DNA from: Phycisphaerales bacterium UBA2396
GTDB lineage: Bacteria > Planctomycetota > Phycisphaerae > Phycisphaerales > UBA1924
DNA: 28,440 nucleotides
Direction: 5' to 3'
NCBI GenBank assembly: GCA_002343325.1
Contig: DDSG01000083.1
Coordinates: forward strand, 416-28,855
The notes beneath the pieces are model-generated. The model had not been told where the DNA came from, ran no database searches, and saw nothing but the letters and a program-made list of their open reading frames with translations. A program made the position numbers and the translations under genes. Of this stretch, positions 1-7,401 are shown in pieces (position 1 is the first letter of the stretch; each line of letters begins with the position of its first letter).

Positions 1-1
1 G

Positions 2-625
2 ATCGCGCGATTGAGCGAGGCGGGCGTGCGCGGGTGGGTGATCGATCTTCGGCTCAACGGGGGCGGCAATCTGTGGCCGATGCTGCTGGGTGCGGCACCG
101 CTGCTGGGCGAGGGTCCGGTGATGGCGACGGTGGTCGCGGGCAAGGGCGAGATCGAGAGTCGGTACGGTGTGACGCGCGAGCACGGGGCGTGGATCGATT
201 GGGGCCGAGGGCTTGAGACGCAGTTGGCGCTTGAGGACGGCGTGGCGGAGCGATCGTGGGAGCCGAGAGGTCGGGCCGAGCCGATCGCGGTGGTGCTGGG
301 GCCTTGGACGATGAGCAGCGGTGAGGCGCTGGCGATCGCGATGGCGTCGTCGCGCGGCGCGAGGACGTTCGGCGAGCCGACGGCCGGGCTGACGACGATC
401 ACGAACGTTTTCCCGCTGTCGGACGGGTCGATGCTGATTCTTCCGGTGTCACAGATGGCGGGTGTGGACGGGAAGGTTGTGTCGGGGCGGCTGACGCCGG
501 ATGTTGTGGTGGAGTTTTCGGGTTGGCCCGAGGCGGGGGATTCAGCGTCGGAGGCGGCGCGGCGGTGGGTGGCGGAACGGATCAACGCAAGTTCAGGAGC
601 GGGCGGGGCCGGAGGTGGCGGATGA
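2..625 (+). CDS. S41 family peptidase, C-terminal part (5' end outside window)
   Basis: The open frame runs in from the left edge, so the N-terminus is missing; the visible part is about 207 residues. It shows the hallmarks of the catalytic domain of S41 (tail-specific/C-terminal processing) serine peptidases. These are a DLRLNGGGN strand-loop near the start, TMSSGEALAIA with the likely nucleophile Ser at 317-319, and FGEPTAG shortly after. It then ends in a typical PDG-like/LTPDVVV tail and a short Gly-rich C-terminus. Whether it has the usual PDZ domain or a signal peptide cannot be seen. Its TGA (623-625) overlaps the thiC ATG (622-624) in an ATGA junction, so the two are probably cotranscribed and translationally coupled. 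The family assignment is firm; the substrate is unknown. Confidence 0.85.
   Translation: MARLSEAGVRGWVIDLRLNGGGNLWPMLLGAAPLLGEGPVMATVVAGKGEIESRYGVTREHGAWIDWGRGLETQLALEDGVAERSWEPRGRAEPIAVVLGPWTMSSGEALAIAMASSRGARTFGEPTAGLTTITNVFPLSDGSMLILPVSQMAGVDGKVVSGRLTPDVVVEFSGWPEAGDSASEAARRWVAERINASSGAGGAGGGG
611..616 (+). promoter_or_regulatory. Ribosome binding site of thiC
   Basis: GGAGGT, five bases before the ATG at 622 and inside the end of the S41 gene. It decides the thiC start over several in-frame upstream starts. Confidence 0.8.
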
Positions 626-2625
626 AGGAGAAGTCGATGGATCGTTCGATGACGCAATCGCGCTTTGTGCCGCCTCTTCGCGGCGGGATGAACCCGGGTC
701 GGACGGCGGGCGTGACGACGCCGGGCTCGTTCGCGAACGCGCCGGATGTCGGTGGACCGTTGATGTTCTCGTCGCCCGACGCGCCGGGGATGCCCGCGCC
801 GAGCGAGAAGACCGCGTGGGACTTTCTGCCCGCGGGGTGGAGCGTGGAGCGAGTGGGCGGCGCGGGGCGTGGTGCGAAGGAAGCCCACGGGTTGGAACCC
901 GCGGGCTTCGAGACGGGCGAAACGCGTGTGGTGGAGTTTGAGACGGCGCGGGGGGAGCGGATGCGCGTGACGTATCCGAAGGGCTTTGCGCCGATCACAC
1001 AGTTGGAGTCGGCGCGGCTGGGGATCGTGACACGCGAGATGAAGCGGGTGGCGGAGCGTGAGCCTCATTTCGAGGAGTTGTTCCCCGGGAAGGGCGCGGA
1101 GGCGGTGCGCGACGAGATCGCGGCGGGTCGGCTGGTGATCCCGGCGAACGTGAACCACCTGAAGTACAACTTGGATCCGATGTGCATCGGGCGTGCGAGC
1201 CGGACGAAGGTCAATGCGAACATGGGCGCGAGCCCCGTGAGCAGCGGGACGCACGAAGAGGTCGAGAAGCTCAAGTGGGCGGAGAAGTGGGGCGCGGACA
1301 CGGTGATGGACCTGTCCACGGGCGGCAATCTGGATGAATGCCGGGAGGCGATCATCCGGGCGAGCACGGTGCCGATCGGGACGGTGCCGATCTATTCGAT
1401 GATCATCGGGAAGAAGATCGAGGATCTGGATTGGGAGACGATCGAGGCGAGCCTGCACCACCAGGCGAAGCAGGGCGTTGACTATTTCACGATCCACGCG
1501 GGCGTTCGGCGGGCGCACCTGAAGCACGTGAAGAACCGGCTGATCGGGATCGTGAGCCGAGGCGGGAGCCTGCTCGCCAAGTGGATGCTCGTGCACGGCA
1601 AAGAGAACATCATGTACGAGCGGTGGGACGACATCTGCCGGATCCTGCGGCAGTATGACGTGACGTTCTCGATCGGGGACGGGCTGCGCCCCGGCGGGCT
1701 GGCGGACGCGACGGACGCGGCGCAGATTGCGGAGCTTGAAACGCTCGGCGAACTGACGGAGCGTGCGTGGCGGCACGGGGTGCAGGTGATGATCGAGGGG
1801 CCGGGGCATGTGCCGTTCGATCAGATCGAGTGGAACGCGAAGGTGCAGCGGACGCTGTGCCACGGGGCGCCGTTCTATGTGCTCGGGCCGCTGGTGACGG
1901 ACATGTTCCCGGGGTACGACCACATCACGAGCTGCATTGGGGCGACGGCGATGGCGTATCACGGGGCGGCGATGCTGTGCTACGTGACGCCCAAGGAACA
2001 CCTGGGGTTGCCCAAGAAGGACGACGTGAAGCAGGGATGCATCGCGTACAAGATCGCGGCGCACGCGGCGGACGTGGCGCTGGGGATCCCGGGGACGCGC
2101 GATCGCGACGACGAACTGACCAAGGCGCGGGCGGCGCTGAACTGGGAGAAGCACTTTGAACTGAGCTTCGACCCGGACACGGCCCGGGCGTACCACGACG
2201 AGGACCTGGACGTTGATACGGACTTCTGCGCGATGTGCGGGCACGACTGGTGCAGCGTGCGGATCAGCAAGGAGATCCAGGAGTTCGCCAGCGGCAAGGC
2301 CGAGGGGTTCGAGCGGATCGGCGCGAACGGGAAGGCCGGCGCACCGGTGAAGAGTGCGGCCCTGACGGACGAGCAGCGTGAAATCCTCGAGAAGCGGGGT
2401 GTGCTCTCCCCCGAGGAGATCCACAAGCTGGCGAGCAAGACGAAGAAGCAGATGGCCAAGGCGGGCGCGAAGGTGGCCGACGAGGAGGCCTCGGCGAAGT
2501 TGTCGTGCCACAGCGACTACGTGGACCCCGAAACGGCCAAGCGGATGCAGGCGGGCGGGGGCGTGCTGGTGCAAGTGGACGTCAGGCCGGCGCTGGGGAT
2601 CTCGAAGGAGGACCGTGTGGTGTGA
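622..2625 (+). CDS. thiC: Phosphomethylpyrimidine synthase ThiC
   Basis: ThiC is the radical-SAM enzyme that rearranges aminoimidazole ribotide to HMP phosphate, the pyrimidine precursor of thiamine. The 667-residue product carries family signatures throughout: NVNH, RTKVNANMG, GADTVMDLSTGG, FTIHAGV, SIGDGLRPGG, MIEGPGHVP, ITSCIGATAMA. It has the C-terminal iron-sulfur motif CX2CX4C at C536, C539 and C544. The ATG at 622 was chosen because a strong GGAGGT lies at 611-616 and it forms an ATGA overlap with the S41 gene; the frame is open upstream but unlike ThiC. About 123 residues follow the cluster motif, longer than in most ThiC, and include a second short Cys-His segment (SCHSDY). No TPP riboswitch can fit directly upstream because that DNA codes for the peptidase. 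Confidence 0.97.
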   Translation: MKEKSMDRSMTQSRFVPPLRGGMNPGRTAGVTTPGSFANAPDVGGPLMFSSPDAPGMPAPSEKTAWDFLPAGWSVERVGGAGRGAKEAHGLEPAGFETGETRVVEFETARGERMRVTYPKGFAPITQLESARLGIVTREMKRVAEREPHFEELFPGKGAEAVRDEIAAGRLVIPANVNHLKYNLDPMCIGRASRTKVNANMGASPVSSGTHEEVEKLKWAEKWGADTVMDLSTGGNLDECREAIIRASTVPIGTVPIYSMIIGKKIEDLDWETIEASLHHQAKQGVDYFTIHAGVRRAHLKHVKNRLIGIVSRGGSLLAKWMLVHGKENIMYERWDDICRILRQYDVTFSIGDGLRPGGLADATDAAQIAELETLGELTERAWRHGVQVMIEGPGHVPFDQIEWNAKVQRTLCHGAPFYVLGPLVTDMFPGYDHITSCIGATAMAYHGAAMLCYVTPKEHLGLPKKDDVKQGCIAYKIAAHAADVALGIPGTRDRDDELTKARAALNWEKHFELSFDPDTARAYHDEDLDVDTDFCAMCGHDWCSVRISKEIQEFASGKAEGFERIGANGKAGAPVKSAALTDEQREILEKRGVLSPEEIHKLASKTKKQMAKAGAKVADEEASAKLSCHSDYVDPETAKRMQAGGGVLVQVDVRPALGISKEDRVV

Positions 2626-2653
2626 GGAGAAGCATGCTGCTGGAGCAGAACTG

Positions 2654-3400
2654 ATGAGAGTGCAGTTGTCGTTCAGTATCGATGATGATTCGCGATGCCT
2701 ATGGCAGGCGATGTCTGAATTGGATGAGATTCATCGTGAGCTCACGGACCGAAAGTGGCAGATTCGGTGCGGTCAGTCTCGGTATCTCGGACCGTGGATC
2801 TCTTCGGTGCTTTATGCGGCGTATCTGAAGGGCCGTGAACGCGGACAGGATCCGAAGATCAGGTTGCCCTCTTCGCCCCCTGCTCTCGATGCGTACTGTG
2901 GTTTCTCGGGAATGAAGCACGCGTTTCAAGGTGGTCCGGAGCCGAATCCGGATCACTCGGACAGTGAGACGGTTCCGCTCATGAAGTTTGACAAAGCGAG
3001 TTGGAGCCTGTCTGACGGCATCGTTCGCTTGCTTCGGAGACACACTCAGCTCAGCGATGAGAGTGAAGACCAGATCAGGACTTGCATCCAAGAAGTCACC
3101 CAAAACGTTGTTGACCATGCCCGATCGAGCATCGGCGGCACAATTTCTGCGAGGTACATGTCTGCATCGCGAGAGGTGCGAGTGGGTATTGTGGATCGAG
3201 GGATTGGAATTGGTTCGTCACTCAGGCAGAGGTTCACCGACATTACTGATTCCTTCGCGGCGCTGAGTCGTGTGATCGAGGGTGGCTACTCCTCCATGTC
3301 TAGGCCCAATAACATGGGCTTGGGCGTGAGCAATCTCTTCAAGTTAGTGCGGAATTCGGGTGGGCGCATTGCCGTGTTTTCCGGGATCGCAATGGCGTAG
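2654..3400 (+). CDS. HATPase-type (anti-sigma/serine kinase-like) ATP-binding protein, cut short by an in-frame TAG
   Basis: The 248-residue product contains a GHKL ATPase fold in its second half. The N box is EVTQNVVDHA (E147, N151), the G1 box DRGIGIG begins at D181, and the G2 box NNMGLG spans N219-G224. The first ~100 residues match nothing I recognise. The ATG at 2654 follows GGAG at 2642-2645 and lies 28 bp after thiC. The frame stops at TAG 3398-3400 just after GRIAVFSG, before the last strand of the domain. Reading on past the TAG in the same frame gives a plausible family ending (3401-3514) that overlaps the next gene. So this is probably a recent nonsense mutation, a sequencing error, or readthrough. 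The following STAS-like gene suggests an RsbW/SpoIIAB-like partner-switch. Codon use is AT-richer than in the neighbours. Confidence 0.75.
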   Translation: MRVQLSFSIDDDSRCLWQAMSELDEIHRELTDRKWQIRCGQSRYLGPWISSVLYAAYLKGRERGQDPKIRLPSSPPALDAYCGFSGMKHAFQGGPEPNPDHSDSETVPLMKFDKASWSLSDGIVRLLRRHTQLSDESEDQIRTCIQEVTQNVVDHARSSIGGTISARYMSASREVRVGIVDRGIGIGSSLRQRFTDITDSFAALSRVIEGGYSSMSRPNNMGLGVSNLFKLVRNSGGRIAVFSGIAMA

Positions 3401-3514
3401 TCGCATCATGACGCCACCCCGGCGATCGAAAGCACCCCGTTTGAGTTCCCTGGTACCGCCGTGTTCTTTGCGCTACAATTGTCGACAGGGCTTGGACATG
3501 CCGATGATGATTGA
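3401..3514 (+). other. In-frame continuation of the HATPase gene beyond the amber codon
   Basis: In the same frame as 2654-3400 the DNA reads on for 37 codons (SHHDATPAIES, then TPFEFPGTAVFFALQL) to TGA 3512-3514. The segment PGTAVFFALQL has the look of the final beta strand of HATPase_c domains (PGT followed by alternating hydrophobics). It overlaps the start of the next gene by about 17 nt, as expected of the original gene end in an operon. The reading was made by hand. Confidence 0.65.
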
Positions 3515-3812
3515 TATGGACACGGTGAGTTTGGATGCGAGGGACTTCTTCGACCCGCAGGGTTCTGTTGTTGATTGCGCAGCCCGCATCGCTCACGAGG
3601 TCGTGAGGCAACTTTCAACGGGCGCAGCAGTGTGTCTCTCGGTGCATGGCCTTCGGGGTGTCTCATCGAGCTTTTTCAACGTGATCCTCTCGGCAGTCTT
3701 TGAGAACTTCGATCGAAGCGTTCGCGACCGCTTTCGCGTTGATACTGAGACCGATACGCAGCGGATTGTTTATGAGAGGTCGCTGGACGCGTTTCTGCGC
3801 CGAACGGCCTAG
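3498..3812 (+). CDS. STAS-like domain protein (DUF4325 type)
   Basis: A small protein of about 104 residues with the pattern of the STAS-like DUF4325 family. It has an N-terminal strand (MIDMDTVSLDARDFF), a helix (CAARIAHEVVRQL), then a central strand and loop CLSVHGLRGVSSSFFNVIL. In that family an SSF motif follows the strand, as in anti-anti-sigma factors. Genes of this family are known to sit beside HATPase genes, exactly as here, which suggests a partner-switching pair; the regulated target is unknown. The start is uncertain: ATG codons occur at 3498, 3504, 3507 and 3516 with only weak Shine-Dalgarno matches, and all lie at the end of the interrupted HATPase frame. If the amber codon stops ribosomes, coupled translation of this gene would be lost. 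Confidence 0.7.
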   Translation: MPMMIDMDTVSLDARDFFDPQGSVVDCAARIAHEVVRQLSTGAAVCLSVHGLRGVSSSFFNVILSAVFENFDRSVRDRFRVDTETDTQRIVYERSLDAFLRRTA

Positions 3813-3815
3813 CCG

Positions 3816-3844
3816 TTGGGCATTCAGAAGCTGGCAGGTATGCT
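3816..3844 (+). promoter_or_regulatory. Promoter of the SDR gene, probably leaderless
   Basis: TTGGGC (3816-3821), a 17-nt spacer and TATGCT (3839-3844) form a good sigma-70-type promoter. Only 6 nt separate the -10 box from the ATG at 3851 and no Shine-Dalgarno is present, so transcription would start at or next to the start codon. Confidence 0.6.
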
Positions 3845-3850
3845 CTCCTC

Positions 3851-4540
3851 ATGGCGACATACCTGATCACGGGCGGGAATCGGGGCATTGGGCTGACGAT
3901 GGCGACCATGCTGGCCGCGCGGGGCGAGTCGGTGGTGGCGACCGCGCGGAGCGTGGATGCCCTCTCGCCTCAGGCTCGCTCGCTGTCGGGCGTCCGCTGG
4001 GTTCCGTTGGACGTGCTCGACGAGGGGAGCATCGGGGCGCTGCCCGGTCGGCTGGCGGCGGTGGGTGTTTCGGCGATTGACGTGCTGGTGAACAACGCCG
4101 GGGTGAGCAGCACGGCACGCTCGCTCGCGGAGGTGACCGCCGCCGAGCTGCAGCGGGTGTTCATGGTGAACGCGTTCGCGCCGATACTGGTCGCCAAGGC
4201 GTTGCGAGGGATGATCGACGCGGGGAGCCGCCGGCTGATTGTGAACATCTCGAGCCAGCTCGGGAGTATCACGAACAACGACGGCGGGTCGTCCTACCCG
4301 TACCGCGGGAGCAAGACGGCTCTCAATCAGATGACCGTGTCACTGGCCAACGAGCTTCGGCCGTGCGGGTTCACGTGCGTCGTGGCGCATCCGGGCTGGG
4401 TGCGGACGGACATGGGCGGGCAGGAAGCGCCGCTGTCGGTGGAGCAATCGGCGACGCAATTGATCGCGCTGATGGATCGTCTGCGGCCGACCGATTCGGG
4501 TCGGTTCTTCAACTATGACGGCGCTCCGATGCCGTGGTGA
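3851..4540 (+). CDS. Short-chain dehydrogenase/reductase (SDR), C-factor-like
   Basis: The 229-residue product is a classical SDR. It has the nucleotide-binding TGGNRGIG at residues 7-14, NNAG at 81-84, the catalytic-serine region NISS at 132-135 and YRGSK with Y151 and K155. These residues support NAD(P)-dependent oxidoreductase activity; the substrate cannot be read from sequence. The short length and the lack of a C-terminal extension resemble CsgA/C-factor-like SDRs. It starts directly after a strong promoter with no ribosome binding site. It converges with the cupin gene, leaving 9 bp between the two stops. Confidence 0.9.
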   Translation: MATYLITGGNRGIGLTMATMLAARGESVVATARSVDALSPQARSLSGVRWVPLDVLDEGSIGALPGRLAAVGVSAIDVLVNNAGVSSTARSLAEVTAAELQRVFMVNAFAPILVAKALRGMIDAGSRRLIVNISSQLGSITNNDGGSSYPYRGSKTALNQMTVSLANELRPCGFTCVVAHPGWVRTDMGGQEAPLSVEQSATQLIALMDRLRPTDSGRFFNYDGAPMPW

Positions 4541-4549
4541 CGCGGGGGC

Positions 4550-5020
4550 TCAGACGGACAGGGGCGGGCCGAGGAACTCAAGATCGAACTTCGCGAAGAT
4601 CGCCGCGAGAGCCTGCGGGGTGCTCGCTCCGGCGTGGGCGGCGTCGCTGGCTTCGCGGAAGGGCCCTTCGAGCCCCGGGGGCGTGGTGACTACGAGCAGG
4701 CGTCCCGGCGCGGGGCCGAGACAGACGAAGGTGTGCGCAGAGCCGCGGGGGCACGAGACGAACGAGCCGGGCTCGGCCAGAATCTCGACGCCGTCGCGAA
4801 CAAAGCGGAAGCGCCCGCTGAGCACGAAGAAGAACTCGTCGTCGCGGTTGTGGCGGTGCAGCGGCGGGCCCGCGGCGGGCTGGCTGGTGATGTCAAAGAT
4901 GCAGCATGCGCCACCCGTGGTCGACGCGTCCGCGAGAACCCTGACGCGATCGGTGACCACGGAGAGACGCTCGCCCTCATCCGGCGCGAGATGAACAGCC
5001 TTCGCGGGTGTGCTGGGCAT
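4550..5020 (-). CDS. Small cupin-domain protein
   Basis: The 156-residue product contains one conserved cupin_2 barrel. The first metal motif is PPLHRHNRDDE with H55, H57 and E62, and the second, PRGSAHTF, supplies H96. The four ligands suggest a bound divalent metal. Such small stand-alone cupins act as dioxygenases, isomerases or sensors, and nothing here decides between them. The start has AGGAG about 7 nt upstream on the minus strand. A TAAACT hexamer (complement of 5042-5047) could be its -10 box. It is divergent from the START-like gene at 5088. Confidence 0.85.
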   Translation of the reverse strand: MPSTPAKAVHLAPDEGERLSVVTDRVRVLADASTTGGACCIFDITSQPAAGPPLHRHNRDDEFFFVLSGRFRFVRDGVEILAEPGSFVSCPRGSAHTFVCLGPAPGRLLVVTTPPGLEGPFREASDAAHAGASTPQALAAIFAKFDLEFLGPPLSV

Positions 5021-5075
5021 GGCGTGGCTCCTGAGTGCCGAAGTTTAGCTCGATCCTGAATCAGCCACTTTCGGG

Positions 5076-5081
5076 TAGACT
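5076..5081 (+). promoter_or_regulatory. -10 box of the START-like gene, probably leaderless
   Basis: TAGACT ends exactly 6 nt before the ATG at 5088, the same geometry as the SDR, truA and permease genes. No Shine-Dalgarno and no convincing -35 box are visible. Confidence 0.4.
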
Positions 5082-5087
5082 GCCGCG

Positions 5088-5543
5088 ATGAAGCCGATCA
5101 CACTGCTCGAAGAGGTTGGAGCGCCGGCGGCACGCGTGCGGCGGCTGGCGCTCGACATCGAGAACACACCCAAGCTCTTTCCCCAGATCGTCTCGATCGA
5201 GATGCTCGCGTCGCCGAAGGACGCCGATGGACTCGCCGCTGCCGGCACGCGATGGGGCGAAACGCGGCGGGCGGGCTTTGGCACGGCGCGGGTCGAACTT
5301 GAGATCACACGTGTTGATCCGGACGGCTCGTTCGTGGTGAGCTGCACCGCGATGGGCGCGAGGTTCGATACGCGGTTTTCGTTCGAGCCCATGGGCGAAC
5401 GGCGTTGCCGCGTGCTGATGGACGTCCGCATCACGCCGTCGGGCATGGTCTCGTCGGTGATGGCATGGCTGATGAAGGGCACGATGGCGAAGGGACTCCG
5501 GCAGGATCTCATGTCCCTCAAGCGGGCGGCGGAGGCGGCATGA
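5088..5543 (+). CDS. SRPBCC/START-like (polyketide cyclase-type) protein
   Basis: The 151-residue product fits the SRPBCC helix-grip fold. An N-terminal strand is followed by a long amphipathic helix (AARVRRLALDIENTPKLFP), then repeated beta strands with WGETRRAG, VELEITRVDPDG and TRFSFEPMG. A C-terminal helix rich in Met and Lys (MAWLMKGTMAKGLRQDL) closes the cavity. Members bind small hydrophobic ligands or act as cyclases or coenzyme Q-binding proteins; no specific activity can be assigned. Its TGA overlaps the next ATG (ATGA at 5540-5543), so the two are probably made together. Confidence 0.75.
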   Translation: MKPITLLEEVGAPAARVRRLALDIENTPKLFPQIVSIEMLASPKDADGLAAAGTRWGETRRAGFGTARVELEITRVDPDGSFVVSCTAMGARFDTRFSFEPMGERRCRVLMDVRITPSGMVSSVMAWLMKGTMAKGLRQDLMSLKRAAEAA

Positions 5544-5932
5544 CACTCGACGAAGCGAACGCGTTTGCCCGACGGTGGTTCGCCGCCTGGAACCAGCATC
5601 TTCCCGGGGGGAGCATCGCGAACCTTGATACGATCATGGCGTGCTACGACGAGCACATCGAGCACTCTTCGCCCTTCATCGCGAAGTTCAACGCGGCGCA
5701 CGGCGGAGGCGACACCCTCCGAGGCAAAGCCGAGGTCTCGGCGTACTTCGGGCGAGCCCTCGCGAGCAATCCGACCCCGCCCGGCGTCACGCGGTTCGAT
5801 CCGATGCGCGTGACCGCGGGCACGGACAGCGTGCTGGTGGTCTACCGCCGCTGGACGGGCGAGATCGCGGGCGAAGTGTTCTTTCTCAACACCGCCGGCC
5901 TGATCGTGCGCAGCGTGTCGCACTACGGCTAA
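5540..5932 (+). CDS. SnoaL/NTF2-like protein
   Basis: The 130-residue product has the cone-shaped NTF2/SnoaL pattern. A first helix with FARRWFAAWN is followed by a second with DTIMACYDEHIEHSSPF, then LRGKAEVSAYFGRAL, and finally strands VLVVYRRWTGEIAGEVFFL and IVRSVSHYG. The Asp-His residues near CYDEHIEHSS resemble the pocket of SnoaL-like isomerases/cyclases. The start at 5540 has GGAGG (5531-5535) and overlaps the upstream stop as ATGA, so it was preferred over an earlier in-frame start. The stop TAA (5930-5932) overlaps the stop of the opposing FG-GAP gene: the four bases CTAA serve both strands. Confidence 0.75.
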   Translation: MTLDEANAFARRWFAAWNQHLPGGSIANLDTIMACYDEHIEHSSPFIAKFNAAHGGGDTLRGKAEVSAYFGRALASNPTPPGVTRFDPMRVTAGTDSVLVVYRRWTGEIAGEVFFLNTAGLIVRSVSHYG

Positions 5933-7398
5933 CGAGATCCCGCGTCCTCCGCGGGCTGCTTCGTGTCCGGACGAATCACCGCGATCTGGCCGATCGAAAC
6001 GCCCGTGCGTTCCGAGGTCGTCCCGTCCGGCCAGCGGATCGAAAGCGTTACTTTCGCGTCCGGCTCATGCTCGCCCAGACCGAAGTGCAGCACGGGGCTG
6101 TTGCTGTTGCCCTGCCCCGTGCCAGCCTCGACCTGGCGCGTCAGCACGCGCCCGTCGGCGAGCGACAGCCGAACCTGCGTCCCGATCGGCTGTGGAGCAT
6201 CCACGCGGACGAGCAGCCACGAACGAGCCGGGCTTGTATTGCGGAACAGCCGACCCGCCGTCACAAGATCGATCAGCCCGTCCCCGTCGTAGTCGGCCCA
6301 CGCGGCCTGATAGGTCGGGGGCAGTTGCTCGAGCCCCGAGCCCGAGGTGTCGTCGGCGAACGCCCATGTCGTCGCCGCGGGCGAAGTGATCTGGTTGCGG
6401 TACAGCACGGGGTGGTTCTTCTTGCCGAACGAGGCGTCGGCGTAGACGGTGGTAAAGTAGAGGTCCAGCCGCCCGTCGTTGTCATAGTCGGCAGCCGCGG
6501 GCGAGGCGTACGACTCCTGGTACCACACGCCGCATTCGCCCAGATCATCGAAGGACCACGGCGTCAGCCCCTGGGCCGGCGTCGGGCCTCTGTTCCTGAG
6601 AAAGCGAGACTTGGGCTGGTTCCCGCGTGAATCAACGTGCGCGAAGTTCCCGGCGAACAGGTCGAATCGCCCGTCGCCGTTGAAATCACCCCAGCACGCC
6701 CCGATCGAATGACCCCCGGCGAATCCGTCGCTCGTGGCCAACGCGTTCCGCTCCGCCGCCGCGTCTGTGAGCCGCCCCGTGCCGTCGTTGATCCACAGTT
6801 GATTCGGCTGAAGGCGGTAGTTCGAGACGTACACGTCGGCCGTCCCGTTCTCGTCGAAATCGCAGGCTGTCACGCCCCGGCTCCGGCGTTCGGCGAAGGT
6901 CGCGGCCAATTCGTACTTCTTCTCCGCCGTCGACAGCAGCACGAAGGACGGGTACGTGATCTGCTTCTCCCAGTCCTCGTACCCCGCGAAGTACAGATCG
7001 GGCACGCCGTCTCCGTTCAGGTCGGCGGCCGCCGCCGCGAGGCAGACGGTCGGGGGCAGCGCGGGCAGTTCACGCCGCTCAAACCTCGGCGCACCTCCCC
7101 GAGCGGCAGCGTTCATGAACACCGCGACAGGCGAAGTCGAGACAACGTCGGCCTGCCCGTCCTGGTCGAGATCCGCGAGAATTCCGACCCCCGCGCCGGG
7201 CACCGGCACGGGCTCAAAGCCCGACCCGGTGTTGAGGTACAACGTCCCCGCGCAGTGGAGATCCGGCCACCCGTCGCCGTTGGCGTCTCCCCACGCCGCC
7301 GGGGCGTTGGCAAGCCCGGGCATCAACGACGACTTGTCCGCAAACCGCGGCAGAATCGAGGGCGGCTGGAGCAGCGCGGCGGCGATCAGCACAAGCAT
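5929..7398 (-). CDS. Exported FG-GAP/VCBS repeat protein with C-terminal ASPIC/UnbV domain (CRTAC1 type)
   Basis: The 489-residue product begins with a short hydrophobic segment that is probably a signal peptide. Seven calcium-loop repeats of the FG-GAP/VCBS type follow, for example DANGDGWPDL (38-47), DLNGDGVPDL (126-135), DFNGDGRFDL (238-247), DYDNDGRLDL (304-313) and DYDGDGLIDL (369-378). These should build an integrin-alpha-like beta-propeller. Residues about 405-475 (IGTQVRLSLADG, then QGNSNSPVLHFGLGE and IRWPDG) match the ASPIC/UnbV domain that follows such propellers in CRTAC1-like proteins. A role in extracellular binding or adhesion is usual, but the ligand is unknown. It starts 3 nt after the upstream lipoprotein gene, so it is the last gene of the operon. 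Confidence 0.9.
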   Translation of the reverse strand: MLVLIAAALLQPPSILPRFADKSSLMPGLANAPAAWGDANGDGWPDLHCAGTLYLNTGSGFEPVPVPGAGVGILADLDQDGQADVVSTSPVAVFMNAAARGGAPRFERRELPALPPTVCLAAAAADLNGDGVPDLYFAGYEDWEKQITYPSFVLLSTAEKKYELAATFAERRSRGVTACDFDENGTADVYVSNYRLQPNQLWINDGTGRLTDAAAERNALATSDGFAGGHSIGACWGDFNGDGRFDLFAGNFAHVDSRGNQPKSRFLRNRGPTPAQGLTPWSFDDLGECGVWYQESYASPAAADYDNDGRLDLYFTTVYADASFGKKNHPVLYRNQITSPAATTWAFADDTSGSGLEQLPPTYQAAWADYDGDGLIDLVTAGRLFRNTSPARSWLLVRVDAPQPIGTQVRLSLADGRVLTRQVEAGTGQGNSNSPVLHFGLGEHEPDAKVTLSIRWPDGTTSERTGVSIGQIAVIRPDTKQPAEDAGSR

Positions 7399-7401
7399 GG
7401 T

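Noticed and set aside
3385..3409. Two compensating frameshifts in the HATPase instead of one amber codon
   Set aside because: An alternative frame (DRNGVVA) reads well but needs two indels to rejoin; a single nonsense codon is simpler.
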